In this document: one piece after another, positions 53,304 through 61,871 of the stretch
Position numbering within the stretch: the first letter of the stretch is position 1
How the letters are laid out: each line of letters begins with the position of its first letter
Origin: CALDTK01 sp965215215
Lineage (GTDB): Bacteria > Bacteroidota > Bacteroidia > Chitinophagales > Saprospiraceae
Assembly (NCBI GenBank): GCA_965215215.1
Contig: OZ244043.1
Location: 2,418,001-2,482,000 of the forward strand
Direction: 5' to 3'
DNA length: 64,000 nt
Notes under the pieces: generated by a model
What the model was told of the DNA's origin: nothing
Seen by the model: only the letters and a program-made list of their open reading frames with translations
The model's database searches: none
Position numbers and translations under genes: made by a program

Positions 53304-54237
53304 GGAGGCGAACAACGCACGGGAGCTAGAAAAGTGTGAGGCGTTGACGGTGGGGACGCCGCCGGTCGAATTTGCGAGGGTAGGGGAGCACGAGATCGCC
53401 TACCTACTGCACAACCCGCGGGCGGGGGGCGTGCCGCTCGTATTTGTACACGGCTTCAGCATGTCGGTGCGCTTCTGGGAGCTGGCCATGCTGCCGGAGA
53501 TCGAGGCGGACCGCCGCTGGGTGAGCGTGAGCCTGCCCTTCCACTTTCCGAGTCGCTACCACGGCGATGCGGGGGAGGCGAAGCTCACCGACGGAGGCCT
53601 GTTCGCCTGCCTGGATGCAGCCATCCGGGCCGCGATGGGGGAGCGACCAGTGCAGGTTATCGGTCATTCCGTAGGCGGTTGTGCGGCCCTGCTCTTCGCC
53701 ATGGAGGCCCCCGAGCGCTGCCTGGGGGCGATGAGCATCGGCGGCTTCGCGGACGGTCACGCGATGGGGCCGGCGGAGGTACTCCAGTGGTTGGCCCTGC
53801 GGCCTGCCGTGGGGCGACGGCTCTTCGCTACCGGCTGGTGGCTACTGCGGAGTACGCAGGCCAGTCTGCGCGCAGGCGTGCTCTCCTACGCGGCCGACCG
53901 GGCGGCCGTAGAAGCCTACCCGCCCTTCGAGCCGACCCTCGAGCTCCTGCTACCCGATGTACGGGCGCACGACCCCGACGAGCTGTTCGTCGTGGTGCGC
54001 TGGATGGCCGATACCGATATTCGCGATCGACTCGTCAAGGTCCGCGTGCCGGTATGGGTACTGGCCGGCGAGAGCGATCCGGTGGTGGATTTCGGTCCGC
54101 AGGCACAGGTGGCTGAGGGGATCGTTGACGCCAAGCTGCACACCTTCCCGGGCGCCGGCCATTTGCTCTTCGCCGAGCGCACCGAGGGATTTAATACGTT
54201 GTTGCTCCGGTTCGTGTCCGCTTCCGCTAAAACATGA
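53302..54237 (+). CDS. Alpha/beta hydrolase
   Basis: 311 aa from ATG 53302 (ATG 53296 also possible; the longer frame runs antisense through thiL). Features: GVPLVFVHGFSMSVRFWEL (oxyanion region), VQVIGHSVGGCAALLFAMEAP with nucleophile Ser in GHSVGG, VPVWVLAGESDPVVDF (Asp) and FPGAGHLLFAE (His). The catalytic triad is complete; substrate unknown. The 3' end overlaps the convergent dnaB stop by 11 bases, within one copy of the GCTTCCGCTAAAAC repeat (54220). Confidence 0.85.
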   Translation: MEANNARELEKCEALTVGTPPVEFARVGEHEIAYLLHNPRAGGVPLVFVHGFSMSVRFWELAMLPEIEADRRWVSVSLPFHFPSRYHGDAGEAKLTDGGLFACLDAAIRAAMGERPVQVIGHSVGGCAALLFAMEAPERCLGAMSIGGFADGHAMGPAEVLQWLALRPAVGRRLFATGWWLLRSTQASLRAGVLSYAADRAAVEAYPPFEPTLELLLPDVRAHDPDELFVVVRWMADTDIRDRLVKVRVPVWVLAGESDPVVDFGPQAQVAEGIVDAKLHTFPGAGHLLFAERTEGFNTLLLRFVSASAKT

Positions 54238-56785
54238 TCTCCTCATCGTCGGTATTCACGCGCGACTGCAGGATCTCCCCGCCGCCAAAGCCGGAATCGG
54301 TAAACGGCGAGTCGCCGCCGCCCGGGCGGAAGTCGTTGAAGTCGATCGCCTCCCAGTTGTCGAACTTAGCTTGCTCGGAGACCCAGCGCAGCTGTACGTC
54401 CTTGAGCTCGCCGTGGCGGTTTTTAGCCACAATAATCTTGGCTACCCCTTTAAGCGAGTTGCCCTCCGCATCCTGGTCTATGTCGTAGTACTCGGGGCGG
54501 TAGATGAAGTTGACCATATCCGCATCCTGCTCGATGGCGCCCGATTCACGAAGATCCGAAAGCATCGGTCGCTTATCCCCCCCGCGCTGCTCCACGGCCC
54601 GCGAGAGCTGCGAAAGCGCGATCACCGGCACACCGACTTCCTTCGCGAGCTGTTTGAGGTTGCGACTGATCGTCGAGATCTCCTGCTCGCGGTTGGTGTT
54701 TTTGCCCTGGCTACTCCCGCTCATCAGCTGGAGGTAGTCGATGATGATGAGCTGGATGTCGTGCTGCATCTTGAGTCGCCGGCACTTGGCGCGCAGCTCG
54801 AAGATGTTGATGGCCGGGGTGTCGTCGATGAAGATGGGGGCCGACGAAAGTCGCTCGATGCCCTGCTGCAATTTGTCCCACTCCGAATCGTCGAGCTGGC
54901 CGGAGCGCATCTGGTGTCCGCCGACGCCGGCCTCCATGGAGAGGAGTCGCTGCACGAGCTGGACGTTGGCCATTTCTAATGAGAAAATCGCCACGCCTTT
55001 CTGGAAGTCCATCGCGGCGTTGCGGGCGATGCTGAGCACGAATGCGGTGTTGTGAGTTACCGTTCCATCCCCGAGGAGGAAGCGGTGATTACCGTCGATC
55101 GTGAATCCGTAGTAATCGTCGACGCCGTCCTCCTCGAGGGTGAGGCAGGAGTGGGTCCAATCTTGGTTGCTCGCCCAGGGCGCGGCGCGTTTGCGCGCGA
55201 TCCGTACGGGAATATCGTCGACGTCTCCGTTGAAGCGAACGCGCCAGACGGTGTCCTCGAAGCCCGTGCTAGCGATGGACGCCCGTTTCGATTTGAGGGA
55301 GGTGCGGTAGCCGAGCGTGTCGCAGAGGTACTTGATCTGGCGGGCGAGCGCTTCGTTGGTTTGGGTGATCTCGTAAGTCTCGCCGTGACCGCGGTTCAGG
55401 TACCCATCGCTGTCGATAAGTCCGGCCAAGAGCTGCACGCGAATGCTTCGACTGTTCGCGAGGTACTCGCGGGGGATGTGCTTGTTGCCGAGAACCCCGA
55501 GGGTGCGTAAATCCGCCTGCAGCGAATCGAGCCGATTGTTGCCTTTGTAGCCTCGTGTAACCCGGTACCCTGGGCAGCGGTCGGCGTCGCGCACCGAGAT
55601 AGCTGAGCCGCGGGTTTTCGCGAAAGCGGTGAGGTAGTCGACTATTTCCTCATCTTGCGTGTAGACGGTCGATGCAGCCGACTTCCCGTCGCCGAGCCAT
55701 AATCCGAGGAAGTAAGGATCGACATTGACATCCCGGTAGGGAAATTCCACCGGGACTTTGTATCCCTTGTGATCGTTGCGCCACTTGGGCGCTTTATTCA
55801 GGTAGTCACGTACCTCTATATCCGTAATCCTACCCCGCGGCTCGCTTAACCGGTCGGCACGCGACTCACGCACCGTGAGGATATGGCTCTCGTTGACGCG
55901 GTAGTCCTCACCGTAAGTCTGGCGCACCCAGTACATCCTCTCCCGGCCACGAGCAAGCGAGCCAACCCGCCGTGGAGTGGAATCGTCGCCCATGAGGAGA
56001 TCGCCCACGTTTATTTCTTCGACGCGCTTAACGCGCCCGTCGTACATCATTACTGGAGTGCCTATACCGAGGCATTTCCCCATGCCGGGCCGCGCCGCAA
56101 TGATGATCAAATCCGAGGGCTGCCAACCGTTGGTGAGCTTATCGAGATCGGTGAAGCCGGTCGGTACGCCGGTGAGCCCGTCGCCCGATTTATCGCGAAT
56201 CTCCTCGAGCATCCGCAGGGCCTTCGGACCGAGCTCGCCGATGGATTCGACGCCGCGCGAGAGCTTTTCCTCGGTGATCTTGAAGATCCCCTTCTCGGCC
56301 TCGTCGAGGAGGTCGAACACGTCGTTCGTCTCGTCGTAGGCATCGCGGAGGATGCCGTTGGAAACCTTGATGAGCTCGCGCGCGATCGCCTTTTGCGCGA
56401 TGATGCGCGAGTGGTACTCCACGTTGGCCGCCGAGCCTACCCGATTGGAGAGTTGCACGAGCCGGTAGGGGCCGCCGGCCTTGTCGAGCTCGCCCGCCTT
56501 GCGGAGCTGGTCGTTGACCGTGATCAGGTCGATGGCCGTGTTGTTCTCGAAGAGCGTGAGCATCGCCCGGTAGATCGCCTGGTGCCCCTCGGAGTAGAAA
56601 GACTCCGGCTGCAGGATATCGAGCACGATGGCCAGCGCGTCCTTGTCCAGCATCAGGGCTCCCAACACGACCTCCTCCACGTCGGTGGCCTGGGGCTGCA
56701 CCTTGCCGTAAGCAAGACCCGGATCGGTGGTTCGACGCGTGAAGTCGGCGGGTGAACCGATGCGGGGGCTTGGGCGGTCGGGCAT
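54227..56785 (-). CDS. dnaB: Replicative DNA helicase with an intein in the P-loop
   Basis: 852 codons as read; about 510 aa after splicing. The N-terminal domain (VEEVVLGALMLDKDALAIVLDIL) and linker precede the RecA-like core: DLIIIAARPGMGK then, after the intein, TAFVLSIARNAAMDFQKGVAIFSLEMANVQLVQRLLSMEAG, IDDTPAINIFELRAKCRRL, IIIDYLQLMSG (Walker B), and IALSQLSRAVEQRGGDKRPMLSDLRESGAIEQDAD. The insertion lies between the Lys and Thr of GMGK/T. DnaB unwinds DNA at replication forks, so correct splicing should be essential. It is divergent from nothing; 200 bases separate it from the next gene. Confidence 0.96.
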   Translation of the reverse strand: MPDRPSPRIGSPADFTRRTTDPGLAYGKVQPQATDVEEVVLGALMLDKDALAIVLDILQPESFYSEGHQAIYRAMLTLFENNTAIDLITVNDQLRKAGELDKAGGPYRLVQLSNRVGSAANVEYHSRIIAQKAIARELIKVSNGILRDAYDETNDVFDLLDEAEKGIFKITEEKLSRGVESIGELGPKALRMLEEIRDKSGDGLTGVPTGFTDLDKLTNGWQPSDLIIIAARPGMGKCLGIGTPVMMYDGRVKRVEEINVGDLLMGDDSTPRRVGSLARGRERMYWVRQTYGEDYRVNESHILTVRESRADRLSEPRGRITDIEVRDYLNKAPKWRNDHKGYKVPVEFPYRDVNVDPYFLGLWLGDGKSAASTVYTQDEEIVDYLTAFAKTRGSAISVRDADRCPGYRVTRGYKGNNRLDSLQADLRTLGVLGNKHIPREYLANSRSIRVQLLAGLIDSDGYLNRGHGETYEITQTNEALARQIKYLCDTLGYRTSLKSKRASIASTGFEDTVWRVRFNGDVDDIPVRIARKRAAPWASNQDWTHSCLTLEEDGVDDYYGFTIDGNHRFLLGDGTVTHNTAFVLSIARNAAMDFQKGVAIFSLEMANVQLVQRLLSMEAGVGGHQMRSGQLDDSEWDKLQQGIERLSSAPIFIDDTPAINIFELRAKCRRLKMQHDIQLIIIDYLQLMSGSSQGKNTNREQEISTISRNLKQLAKEVGVPVIALSQLSRAVEQRGGDKRPMLSDLRESGAIEQDADMVNFIYRPEYYDIDQDAEGNSLKGVAKIIVAKNRHGELKDVQLRWVSEQAKFDNWEAIDFNDFRPGGGDSPFTDSGFGGGEILQSRVNTDDEEIMF
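55049..56074 (-). mobile_element. Intein with LAGLIDADG-type homing endonuclease inside dnaB
   Basis: 342 codons. It begins with Cys (KCLGIGTPVMMYDGRVKRVEEINVGDLLMG; block A) and ends VTHN before Thr (block G), preceded by YYGFTIDGNHRFLLGDGTV (block F). Block B is around NESHILTV. Endonuclease blocks: YFLGLWLGDG (C-like) and LLAGLIDSDGYLNRG (second LAGLIDADG). Splicing residues Cys1, His-Asn and Thr+1 are all present, so it should be active. It contains one repeat motif (55614). Confidence 0.95.
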
Positions 56786-56984
56786 GCGAGGGTGATGTTT
56801 GGCGGTCTGGGCAGGGGGGGTCTGCCAAGGTACCGAGTCGCCGGCGACTCGCGGCTACCGAGTTGTCGCCAGTCCGCTGTCGAGAAGCTGTGGCGAAAAA
56901 TTTTGCTTCCGCAAAACGCTACCCGCATGGGGGGATTTTGGGGCCTGAGAGTCCGTGTTTAGGCCGGTATCTTTCCCCAACCCC

Positions 56985-57671
56985 TCACCCGCCCACGTCG
57001 GCTAATTTTTCGCGGACCGCCTCTACGTTGGCCGCTGCGCGCTCGATCTCGACGCGGGTTTCCTCTTGCTCCTGGCCGTTTTTGACGATGTTGGTTTCGG
57101 CGCGCCCGATGGCTTCTTTCGCCCGCTCTATGTCGCGTTCGTAACCCGCTAGGTCGCGCTCGAGGTTGCGCAGCTTGCGCTCGATCTTGTTGAGCTTCTT
57201 CTGCTCGTCCTCGAGCTCCTGGTTGATGGCGGCTCGGCGCACCCCGAGCGCGTACTCCTGCATCAACGCGATCGCGTTCTCGACCGCGCTCGTCGAACCC
57301 GATTTCGAGTCGAGAAACTGAGAGTCCTTCAGCTCCACCCAAACGAGTACCTGTACGTCATCCCCCCGCTCCTCGAAATCGGCGTACACGTTCAGGGGAT
57401 CCGAGCCCCCCACCGAGCTGATCACTAGTGCTTCGTTCTTGTATTTCTCGGGCCGGGAGCGACGCGGTTTACCGCCGTACTCGCGCATCAGGTCGCTCCA
57501 CAGCGAGGCGGCCAGGCGGTCGTCGGCACCCTCCACGGTCGTGACGAGCGCGGGGTAGCTGCCCTTACTCATGGAGTGCAGCTCGAAGTCGACCTCCTGG
57601 GCCGTAACCGCCGAGCGCGTCGCGAATAGACTCAAGAATAAAAGCGGGAAAGCAGTAAAGCTTGAAGTCAT
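56985..57671 (-). CDS. Secreted coiled-coil protein
   Basis: 228 aa from the ATG at 57671; 24 upstream residues in the frame are not signal-like. Signal peptide: SSFTAFPLLFLSLFATRSAVTAQ. Residues about 25-130 are a small alpha/beta domain (VDFELHSMSKGSYPALVTTVEGADDRLAASLWSDLMREYGG). From about 140 onward a long charged coiled coil follows (QELEDEQKKLNKIERKLRNLERDLAGYERDIERAKEAIGRAE). A conserved Bacteroidota type without a known role. It is divergent from the PD40 gene. Confidence 0.72.
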   Translation of the reverse strand: MTSSFTAFPLLFLSLFATRSAVTAQEVDFELHSMSKGSYPALVTTVEGADDRLAASLWSDLMREYGGKPRRSRPEKYKNEALVISSVGGSDPLNVYADFEERGDDVQVLVWVELKDSQFLDSKSGSTSAVENAIALMQEYALGVRRAAINQELEDEQKKLNKIERKLRNLERDLAGYERDIERAKEAIGRAETNIVKNGQEQEETRVEIERAAANVEAVREKLADVGG

Positions 57672-57817
57672 GATGGATAATCGGCATACGTTAAGGCGCT
57701 CAGCTTTTGCCGGCCGGACGAAAGGTAAATCACCCTTGTGCACGATGTTTGCCAGCTCAGGTAGTGTTGAAGTCCCAGACGCACAAATTTATTCATCCCA
57801 ACGGAGGCGCCACGCTT

Positions 57818-59083
57818 TTGCCGCGCAGCCCTGCGCTGAGGTGGTACCTGCTGGGGGTGGTTTTGGCGGCAGCCGTACTCTCAACGGCGGCGCAGAGCAA
57901 AGTGCAACGCGAAGCGGCGGATATGGCGGATAAGCGACAGTACGTGGACGCCGTACGCACGCTCGAGCTGGCGATGCTCGACGGGGATACCTCCGAGACG
58001 CTCCTCTTCGACCTCGCCGAATACTACCGTAAAGTGGGTAACCTGCGCATGGCGACTTCGCTGTGGAAGCCGCTCGTCGACAAAGCGCAACCACGGCCCT
58101 GGCACCTGCTGGAGGTGTCGAGTATGCTCATCGAGCAGGGGCGCTTCACCGACGCCGAGCCCTACCTGCGGCGCTTCGAGGAGCTGAAGCCGAAAGATCC
58201 CCGGGCGGAGCGACTTCGGGAGAAGGCCCGGGCGCACCGGACCATCGTGCCGCGGTACCCGAACGCCCGGCTCGACACCTTCGTACACAACACCCCCGCC
58301 GACGACGGTTTCCCGGTGGTGGACGAGGGGGGTAGGATCATGTGGTCGGCCGAACGCGCCGGCGCCAAACGAACCAGCGGCTGGACGGGGCGGCCGATGG
58401 TCGGACTCTACACCGCCAAGGAGGAGCTCGGAGAGCCCGGGAACTTCGGACCCGCTAAGCGAATAGACGAATCCTTCAACCGGGGCCGGCGCAACGTAGC
58501 GAGCCCCTGCCTGTCGGCAAACGGCGATACGCTCTACTTCTCGAGCAACGCCGAGGAACTCAACAACGCGGGCGAGCACAACATGCAGCTCTTCTACGCG
58601 GGGCGGCGGGCGGAAGACGGGAACATCGGTCGCCCGTACAGGGTTCCCCACCAGCCGAGCAACGCCAATTGCCTGCACCCCTGCCTGAGCGCCGACGGCC
58701 GGTGGTTGTACTACGCGGCCGACGCGGGCGATTCGGAGGGGGGACTCGACCTGTACCGGATCGCCGTACGACCGGACGGCAGCTGGGGGCAGCCACAAAA
58801 CTTGGGCAACACCGTCAATACCGAAAGGCACGACGCTTTCCCCGTAGCCGCTAAGGACGGATCGCTCTACTTCGCCTCGAAGGGGCACACCGGGATGGGT
58901 GGCTTCGATCTGTTCGTGACGCGGGAGCTGCCCTCCGGGGAGTGGAGCCCGCCGATGAACCTCGGCGAGCCCGTCAATTCTAAATTCGACGAGACGAACT
59001 GGGTACCCGTAAGTAAGCGCTTCGGGTACCTCGTGAGCAACCGGGTGGGGGGGGATGACGACATCTACGAGGTACGCTGGTAG
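57818..59083 (+). CDS. TPR plus PD40/WD40-like beta-propeller protein
   Basis: About 421 aa from the TTG at 57818; this start is the least certain point. Signal-like start (LRWYLLGVVLAAAVLSTAAQ), TPR-like helices at about 40-150 (QYVDAVRTLELAMLDGD, LLFDLAEYYRKVGNLRMATSLWKPLV), then PD40 units such as SPCLSANGDTLYFSSNAEE, HPCLSADGRWLYYAADAGDSEGGLDLYRIAV and FPVAAKDGSLYFASKGHTGMGGFDLFVTREL. This resembles the PorE-type proteins of type IX secretion without their OmpA domain. Convergent with the radical SAM gene, seven bases apart. Confidence 0.75.
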   Translation: MPRSPALRWYLLGVVLAAAVLSTAAQSKVQREAADMADKRQYVDAVRTLELAMLDGDTSETLLFDLAEYYRKVGNLRMATSLWKPLVDKAQPRPWHLLEVSSMLIEQGRFTDAEPYLRRFEELKPKDPRAERLREKARAHRTIVPRYPNARLDTFVHNTPADDGFPVVDEGGRIMWSAERAGAKRTSGWTGRPMVGLYTAKEELGEPGNFGPAKRIDESFNRGRRNVASPCLSANGDTLYFSSNAEELNNAGEHNMQLFYAGRRAEDGNIGRPYRVPHQPSNANCLHPCLSADGRWLYYAADAGDSEGGLDLYRIAVRPDGSWGQPQNLGNTVNTERHDAFPVAAKDGSLYFASKGHTGMGGFDLFVTRELPSGEWSPPMNLGEPVNSKFDETNWVPVSKRFGYLVSNRVGGDDDIYEVRW

Positions 59084-59089
59084 CCCGCG

Positions 59090-59974
59090 CTAGGCGGCGA
59101 AGCGTAGCGCGTTCCAAGGCAGTAGGCGGTCGTGCAGCTCCGTCCACTGACGCAAGATGCCGCGGCGGAGTTCGTAGCGGTAGCGCAACAGCCGGTGCGG
59201 TTCGGCGGCGCCGACGAGCTCCTGCAGATCCGGATTAAAAAGAAGGGTCTCGGCGGCGGTGCGCGCCATCGCGAGATTACGCCCTTGCTTCCGTGGGTGG
59301 TGCGAGAGTAAGGTGGTCTCGTACCGCATGCCCTTCCGGTGGGCGGGGGGCAGTACGTGGTCGATCTGCGCGAAGAGGGCGGCGTAATCGTCGAGCCAAC
59401 CCTCGTAGCAGATCAGCGGACTGAAGTTGAGGTCCACCTCGTAGCCCGCCTGCAACAAGCACGGAATGGTGGCTAGCCGCTCGCCGATGCTCGGTGCCGT
59501 CGGCTCGAGGATACGCCGCGTCGGCTCGGGGAGCACGCTCAAACGTACGCGCACTTTACCGGACTGCACCGGCACCTCCGTCCAGAGTGCCTCCCGGGTG
59601 TACTTCAGGGAGAAGGCCCCCTTGGCGCGCGGGTGCTCGCTGAAGAACCGGATGACGCGCGCCCAGTCCGTTGCCTGCCAGTGCAGCCCGAGGTCGGTAG
59701 CGGCCGCGAAGTCGTAGGTGTAGTAGCGCTCGTCGGTCCGGTTCGGGAGGCGCGGCCAGGGTTGCGAACAGATGTGCCGGTGCACCGCCTGCAGGATCTC
59801 CTCTACGTTGGCTGCGACCACCAGCCCGTCGCCGAGCTCGGCGTTGACGTGGCAGTAGCTCGTCCGACAGGCCACGAGGCAACCGCGCACCAAGTGCGGG
59901 GTAATAAAATCTACGGCTCGACCGCTCGGGCGAGTCTGGAGCGAGGTGTTGCGGGTGGGGAGGGCGGTGTTCAC
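59090..59974 (-). CDS. Radical SAM protein related to spore photoproduct lyase, unusual cysteine spacing
   Basis: 294 aa. VDFITPHLVRGCLVACRTSYCHV gives cysteines in CX3CX4C order, where relatives have CX3CX2C (as in GCLYNCSYCY). The rest fits the SPL-like DNA-repair family: YYTYDFAAATDLGLHWQATDW, RVRLSVLPEPTRRILEPTAPSIGERLATIPCLLQAGYEVDLNFSPLICYEGWLDDYAALF, KGMRYETTLLSHHP. The C-terminal part is intact, so this is not a decayed gene. Cluster loading with CX4C is possible but unusual. Confidence 0.72.
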   Translation of the reverse strand: MNTALPTRNTSLQTRPSGRAVDFITPHLVRGCLVACRTSYCHVNAELGDGLVVAANVEEILQAVHRHICSQPWPRLPNRTDERYYTYDFAAATDLGLHWQATDWARVIRFFSEHPRAKGAFSLKYTREALWTEVPVQSGKVRVRLSVLPEPTRRILEPTAPSIGERLATIPCLLQAGYEVDLNFSPLICYEGWLDDYAALFAQIDHVLPPAHRKGMRYETTLLSHHPRKQGRNLAMARTAAETLLFNPDLQELVGAAEPHRLLRYRYELRRGILRQWTELHDRLLPWNALRFAA

Positions 59975-60114
59975 TGCGGTAGGTTTCTAGTGCGCTTATA
60001 AAACAATTTGTGTTGTAAATAGGATCCTGCTTCTAAGTTGCTTGACCGTGATCTGACCGTGTTCTTCCATGCGGATAATTCATGCTTTTTGGCGGGTGAG
60101 CTTCCCCACGGCCC

Positions 60115-60157
60115 CCGCGTCTCCGCGTTTGGGAAAGAGGTTCTCGCGGAGACGCGG
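60115..60157. repeat. Perfect inverted repeat CCGCGTCTCCGCG
   Basis: CCGCGTCTCCGCG (60115-60127) and CGCGGAGACGCGG (60145-60157) are exact reverse complements, 17 bases apart. The sequence continues as GAGGCCACGCGGAGG. Similar CGCGGAGACGCGG-type repeats are scattered in many bacterial genomes. It lies in a 655-base gap (59975-60629) without intact genes. Confidence 0.75.
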
Positions 60158-60329
60158 AGGCCACGCGGAGGACCCGGAGCGGTAGGGATCGCTTACATTT
60201 CCCCCGACACTCGAATCAACTGCATTCTCGTGTGCCGTCGCGTTGGCCATCGCGCTCATCGCGAGTGAGCCGATCAAGGGGCAAGCAGTTCGATCCCCTT
60301 GATCCCCTCGAGCGGTGGGCACCGGACGG

Positions 60330-60616
60330 CGCCTTAAATTCCTTACCGGAGTTCCGAGAGGCCCTCGCTATCGCCAACCGGCCGGTGGCTAACCGGAGCG
60401 TTGCCGCAACGCACGGCACCCACCCGGTGCGCAGCCGCAGCACGGGGGAGCATCCCGATCGGTCCGTTCGTTAACACCCTCGGCGCGCCCGCGGCGGCGG
60501 TGCCCACGGTGAATAGCGACGGCAACCAGCACGCTCCGAACGGGAGCCTTTGACTAGGCAACTACGTGGACGGGCTACAGTCGATGCTGGGGAGTTTGCG
60601 CACGGCCCCCCTAATC
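60330..60616 (+). pseudogene. Remnant of an M20-family metallopeptidase (C-terminal end)
   Basis: Reading 60443-60550 gives RGSIPIGPFVNTLGAP then AVPTVNSDGNQHAPNGSL and a TGA stop at 60551; the same frame goes on as LGNYVDGLQSMLG. GSIPI and NQHAPN are close to M20 peptidase motifs GGSIP and HAPNE near their C-termini. A further fragment upstream in another frame (LPEFREALAIANRPV) fits the preceding helix. So a frameshift, a nonsense codon and loss of the N-terminal part are all visible. No start or upstream part remains. Confidence 0.6.
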
Positions 60617-60629
60617 GATTCCGGTCGCG

Positions 60630-61470
60630 CTACCGTTCGGATCGAACTTCACACCACAAACCGATCGACTGCTTCACGGGGGCGTTGGACCAGACCCCGT
60701 CAGACTGCTTAAAGTAGGTAAGCCCCTTGCTCATCTTCACGGAAAACATCGTCCAGTACCCGTCCTTTGCCGAGTCGAGCGCCTCTATGCAAACGAAGAA
60801 ATCGCCGTTTCCCGAAATGTCCAGGTCGGCCAAATCGAGCACGAAGGGTTCATCCTTCAGTGAGGAATCCACGGTCAGGAAGATGCGTTGCCGGTTGAGG
60901 ATCTCCCCGGGCGTCCCGGTGTCACCGCGCCGCACGTTAACTTCGTACTGCATGGTGTCGTGACTCACCGAGGGGATGTGCACGCCGATTTGCTTGAGTC
61001 GCCAGTCGCCTTTCACGCGCATGAGGTTACCGACCTCCATGCCGCGATCGCTGCCCTCCGAAACACGAAACTGGGCGTAGGAGCCGGTATTTCCGTCGGG
61101 ATTACCGAGTGTCCGGTCCCTGCGCAGGCGGAGTTCTTCGGCCGAGACTTCGGCCGCGCTCAACTCGTATTTCGCTTCCGCTAAAACCACCGGGCAAGCT
61201 TCGCCGCCGCGCAGCTCCCCGAGCGTGAGGGTTCGGTCGGTGAACCCGATGCAGCTAAAGGTGACGGGCGTACCGTCCGCGGTTTGTTTTAGCGAAAGCG
61301 AAAAGGTGCCGTCGGGGTTGCTTACCGTACCGGTACCGGCGGCGGGAACGTACACGTTGGCGTAGGCGATGGGTTCGCCGTCCGGGTCGGTTAGGCTGCA
61401 GGTGAGGTCCTGCGCGCGCTTGGACCAGGCAACCGCTTAGTACGACCAGCGTGAGGGTGGCTTTCAACAT
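60630..61470 (-). pseudogene. Carboxypeptidase-regulatory-like domain protein, frameshifted in a (GC)4 tract
   Basis: ATG 61470 begins MLKATLTLVVLSGCLVQARA, a signal peptide; then the frame is lost. The other frame continues QDLTCSLTDPDGEPIAYANVYVPAAG, a CarboxypepD_reg-like opening, and runs to 60630 (about 260 aa) with SLSLKQTADGTPVTFSCIGFTDRTLTL and a beta-rich C-terminal domain. Adding one GC unit to GCGCGCGC at 61412-61419 restores ARA-QDL, a typical signal cleavage site. This looks like slippage in a dinucleotide run: a broken gene, a phase-variable gene, or an assembly error. It has two mini-hairpin motifs (61174, 61286). Confidence 0.8.
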
Positions 61471-61871
61471 CTGGGGTTCTGTAGTAAAACGAATAGTTAC
61501 GGGCGGCGCTCGATTTAGGGAGATATGCCTTCGTTCCCACGGTAGGTGAGGTCCGAACTTATGTTTTCTAATTGAATTCCAGCGTCGCTACCGACACCGG
61601 CAGATCGCTTACCGGCAGTCAGGATAGGTACGCGCACCGCCGAATTCGTCAAACGGGCGTCGCGCCGAACGCTTCGTGCCCGCTCCCGGTCAGTGTGGGC
61701 TGTTCGACGTAATCAGCTATCCGCGAAAACTGCTCGCAGCTGCGTTGCGGTCGCTCGCACCTATGTACGATTCGGCTTTAGTTGCCGATATATCGTATGT
61801 GCGCAATGATGCCAGCGACCCAAGCCCTAACCTTGCTCCAGCTAAGAACTCCCTACGAACAATCTAGTCCT
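61471..61871. other. Non-coding region before the polysaccharide export gene
   Basis: 401 bases between a divergent frameshifted gene and the export gene. Open frames here are short and lack family likeness. It probably holds the promoter of the 61872 gene. I see no repeats beyond short A/T stretches (GTTTTCTAATTGAATTCC near 61563). Confidence 0.4.
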
